Shown in pieces: positions 62,225 to 64,000 of a DNA stretch of 64,000 bases. The stretch is from positions 1 to 64,000 of the forward strand of contig BMVA01000010.1 in NCBI GenBank assembly GCA_014650475.1, read 5' to 3'. The notes beneath the pieces were generated by a model. It made no database searches. It saw only the letters and a program-made list of their open reading frames with translations, and was not told where the DNA came from. A program made the position numbers and the translations under genes. Each line of letters starts with the position of its first letter. Within the stretch, counting starts at the first letter, position 1. Source of the stretch: Streptomyces albogriseolus. Its GTDB lineage: Bacteria > Actinomycetota > Actinomycetes > Streptomycetales > Streptomycetaceae.

Positions 62225-63232
62225 ATGGTGAAGATCACGGATGTGGCCCGGCGCGCCGGCGTCTCCCCCAGTACGGTCTCGTACGCGCTGAGCGGCAAGC
62301 GGCCGATCTCCGACGCGACCCGGCGCCGGGTGCAGGCCGCCGTGCGCGAGCTGGGCTACCGCGCGGACGGCGGCGGGCGGTCCAGGTCCGGCGCCAGGGC
62401 GAAGGTGCTCGCGCTGGCGGTGCCGATGCGGCCCGGCATCCATGTGCCGGTGGTCACCCAGTTCGCCGTGTCGGTGGTCACCGCCGCCCGGGCCCGCGAC
62501 CACGACGTACTGCTGCTCACCCAGGCCGAGGGCGACGAGGGCATCGGGCGGGTCACGGAGACGGGGCTGGCGGACGGGGTGATCGTGACGGACGTGCAGC
62601 TGCAGGACCCGCGGCTGCCGCTGCTGCGCTCCTGCTCCCTGCCGTCCGTGCTGATCGGCGTGCCCGCCGAGGCGGACGGCCTGACCTGCGTCGACCTGGA
62701 CTTCCGGGCGGCCGGGGAGCTGTGCGTGGACCATCTGGCGGGGCTCGGGCACCGCGCGGTGGCGCTGGTCGGCTCGCCGCCGGAGGTGTACGTGCGGCGG
62801 ACCGCGTTCGCCCGGCGGCTGGTGGAGGGCTTCACCGCGGCCGCCGACCGGCACGGGCTGGCCTCGGCGGTGCTGCCGTGCGGCACCGGCCGGGAGGCGG
62901 CCCGCGCGGTCGTGGAGCGGCTGCTGCGCGACCTGCCCGCGCTGACCGCGGTGGTGGTGCACAACGAGCCGCTCGTCGACCCGCTGATCGAGGCGTTCGA
63001 GGAGCTGGGGATGCGGGTCCCCGGCGATCTGTCCCTGACCGCCGTCTGCCCGGCCCCGGTCGCCGCGGCGGCCCGCGTCCCGGTCACCTCGGTGGCCGTG
63101 CCGGCCGCCGAGCTGGGCGCCCGCGCGGTGCATCTGCTGGTGCGGAAGCTGTCCGGGGCCCCCGTACCGGGCACCACCCTGCTGCCGCCCAGGCTGACGG
63201 AGCGGGCGAGCACGGCACCGCGCGGGCACTGA
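62225..63232 (+). CDS. LacI-family transcriptional regulator
   Basis: 335 residues from ATG 62225 (AGGA upstream). The HTH with hinge helix is KITDVARRAGVSPSTVSYALSGKRPISDATRRRVQAAVRELGYRAD (residues 3-48). The periplasmic-binding-protein-like effector domain follows (about 65-325; ALAVPMRPGIHVPVVTQFAVSVV...). It recognises a sugar or sugar-derived ligand. The perfect palindrome upstream is the likely operator. It is convergent with the PHB-depolymerase-family esterase (3 bp between stops), whose upstream region lies outside the window. Confidence 0.93.
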   Translation: MVKITDVARRAGVSPSTVSYALSGKRPISDATRRRVQAAVRELGYRADGGGRSRSGARAKVLALAVPMRPGIHVPVVTQFAVSVVTAARARDHDVLLLTQAEGDEGIGRVTETGLADGVIVTDVQLQDPRLPLLRSCSLPSVLIGVPAEADGLTCVDLDFRAAGELCVDHLAGLGHRAVALVGSPPEVYVRRTAFARRLVEGFTAAADRHGLASAVLPCGTGREAARAVVERLLRDLPALTAVVVHNEPLVDPLIEAFEELGMRVPGDLSLTAVCPAPVAAAARVPVTSVAVPAAELGARAVHLLVRKLSGAPVPGTTLLPPRLTERASTAPRGH

Positions 63233-63235
63233 CCC

Positions 63236-64000
63236 TCAGCCGAGCTGCCAGGCCTTCCCCAGCCGGTAGGCGGCGCACAGGTTCACGTCCAGGAAGTACG
63301 CCCCGGCCGCCCCGCACTGCGCGTCCCCGGTCCCGGGGTCGACGGGCTGGCCGTGCCCCATCCCGGTGAGGCTGTACGTCTCCACGACGGCGTTCCCGCC
63401 GGGGCCGCGGTAGACGCGGTGCGGGTGGCCGGCGACGGTGTCGGCGACGTCGGCGGTGCGGTCGGCGCCGTGCACGTTCGTCCACTGGTCCACCAGGGCG
63501 GTCATGTTGACCGGCTTCACCGTGTAGTCGGCCGTGCCCTGGAACACGGTGAGCGCCGGCCAGGGCCCGGTGTACCCGGGCCGAGCGGCCCGCACCCGGT
63601 CGCCCCACTGCGCCGGGGTCTGGGTGGCCCCGACGTACATGCACACGTACGGCGACCCGGCGGCCTGGGCGCAGCCGTAGGGCAGTCCGGCGACGATCCC
63701 GCCCGCGGCGAACTTCTCCGGGTAGGCGGCCATCATCACGGCGGTCATCCCGCCGCCGGCGGACAGCCCGGTGACGTAGACGCGGGACGGGTCGCCGGAG
63801 ACGTCGGCGAGCTGCCGGTCGACCATCTGGGCGACCGAGGCGGCCTCGCCCTGGCCGCGCGTGATGTCGGCGGACTCGAACCAGTTGAAGCACTGGCTGA
63901 GGTTGTTGCCGCTCTGCTGCTGCGGCAGCACGACGGAGAAGCCCCAGCGGTCGGCGAGCGTGGTCCAGCCGGTGCCGGAGGCGTACCCGGCGGCGTTCTG
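63236..64000 (-). CDS. PHB depolymerase family esterase, N-terminal part cut by window edge
   Basis: The C-terminal 254 residues are visible; the start lies beyond 64000. It is an alpha/beta hydrolase with the nucleophile motif GLSAGGGM (Ser) and, near the end, GMGHGQPVD, which supplies the catalytic His. The stretch CFNWFESADITRGQGEAASVAQMV is typical of the LpqC/PHB-depolymerase/feruloyl-esterase group. Family members are secreted and cleave polyhydroxybutyrate or acetyl/feruloyl esters on plant polysaccharides; the substrate here cannot be told. Several cysteines suggest an exported enzyme, but the signal peptide is out of view. Confidence 0.9.
   Translation of the reverse strand, partial: QNAAGYASGTGWTTLADRWGFSVVLPQQQSGNNLSQCFNWFESADITRGQGEAASVAQMVDRQLADVSGDPSRVYVTGLSAGGGMTAVMMAAYPEKFAAGGIVAGLPYGCAQAAGSPYVCMYVGATQTPAQWGDRVRAARPGYTGPWPALTVFQGTADYTVKPVNMTALVDQWTNVHGADRTADVADTVAGHPHRVYRGPGGNAVVETYSLTGMGHGQPVDPGTGDAQCGAAGAYFLDVNLCAAYRLGKAWQLG

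Overview
The window is high-GC actinobacterial chromosome with GTG and TTG starts, dense operons joined by 1-8 nt overlaps, and the gene vocabulary of Streptomyces. The order hppD / Lrp regulator ... GH20-sugar ABC operon ... DUF3039 / YqgE / murA / hupA / malic enzyme / HelD / anti-sigma / sigma / HemD-wHTH / narK ... acyltransferase / matB / matA matches what I recall of the Streptomyces coelicolor core chromosome around SCO2925-SCO2965. Most of the window is therefore conserved core, with one clear accessory insertion. The organism call and synteny are from memory; no search was run.

Layout. 1-10 kb: a DUF2510 protein (cut by the edge), a GlcD-type FAD oxidase, a TPR protein, hppD divergent from an Lrp/AsnC regulator, a four-gene osmoprotectant (OpuC-like) ABC operon and a Lon-like protease. 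10-16.7 kb: an IclR regulator, a large DEAD/DEAH helicase, a Doc-type toxin-antitoxin pair, an MFS exporter, a lone tRNA-Cys(GCA) and a protein with two SUKH-4-like halves. 16.9-22 kb: a three-gene xanthine-dehydrogenase-type operon whose [2Fe-2S] subunit carries an unusual disordered N-terminus of about 430 residues. 22.3-27.1 kb: an aminosugar uptake operon (binding protein, two permeases, GH20 hexosaminidase) with an inverted-repeat operator. 27.3-40 kb: housekeeping block (DUF3039, YqgE, murA, hupA, malic enzyme, helD, anti-sigma/sigma pair, CGNR protein, HemD-wHTH fusion, narK). 40-43 kb: a Pro/Gln-rich membrane protein and a HATPase / XRE / DUF397 regulatory triad typical of streptomycete WhiJ/AbaA-like loci.

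42.8-54.6 kb is the accessory island. It holds a 2434-residue secreted RHS/YD-repeat protein ending in a HINT autoprotease and a short toxin-like tip, a 150-residue putative immunity gene 9 nt downstream, and a divergent 1161-residue secreted DNRLRE/VCBS-repeat protein. The two large genes share a 481-bp regulatory region with a near-consensus CRP-type palindrome and TAACG repeats. A 24-bp-arm bidirectional terminator closes the island. 54.6-59.6 kb resumes core: acyltransferase 3, matB (deacetylase plus glycosyltransferase) and matA, the poly-N-acetylglucosamine locus behind pellet formation. 59.7-64 kb: LysR regulator / MFS pair, a LacI regulator with a perfect 16-bp palindrome upstream, and a PHB-depolymerase-family esterase cut by the right edge.

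The most promising under-described items are the RHS-HINT-tip/immunity module with its secreted partner, the iron-sulfur subunit with the giant disordered tail, and a dispersed repeat that has become the N-terminal coding sequence of a sugar permease. No rRNA, CRISPR array, insertion sequence or replication origin was recognised.
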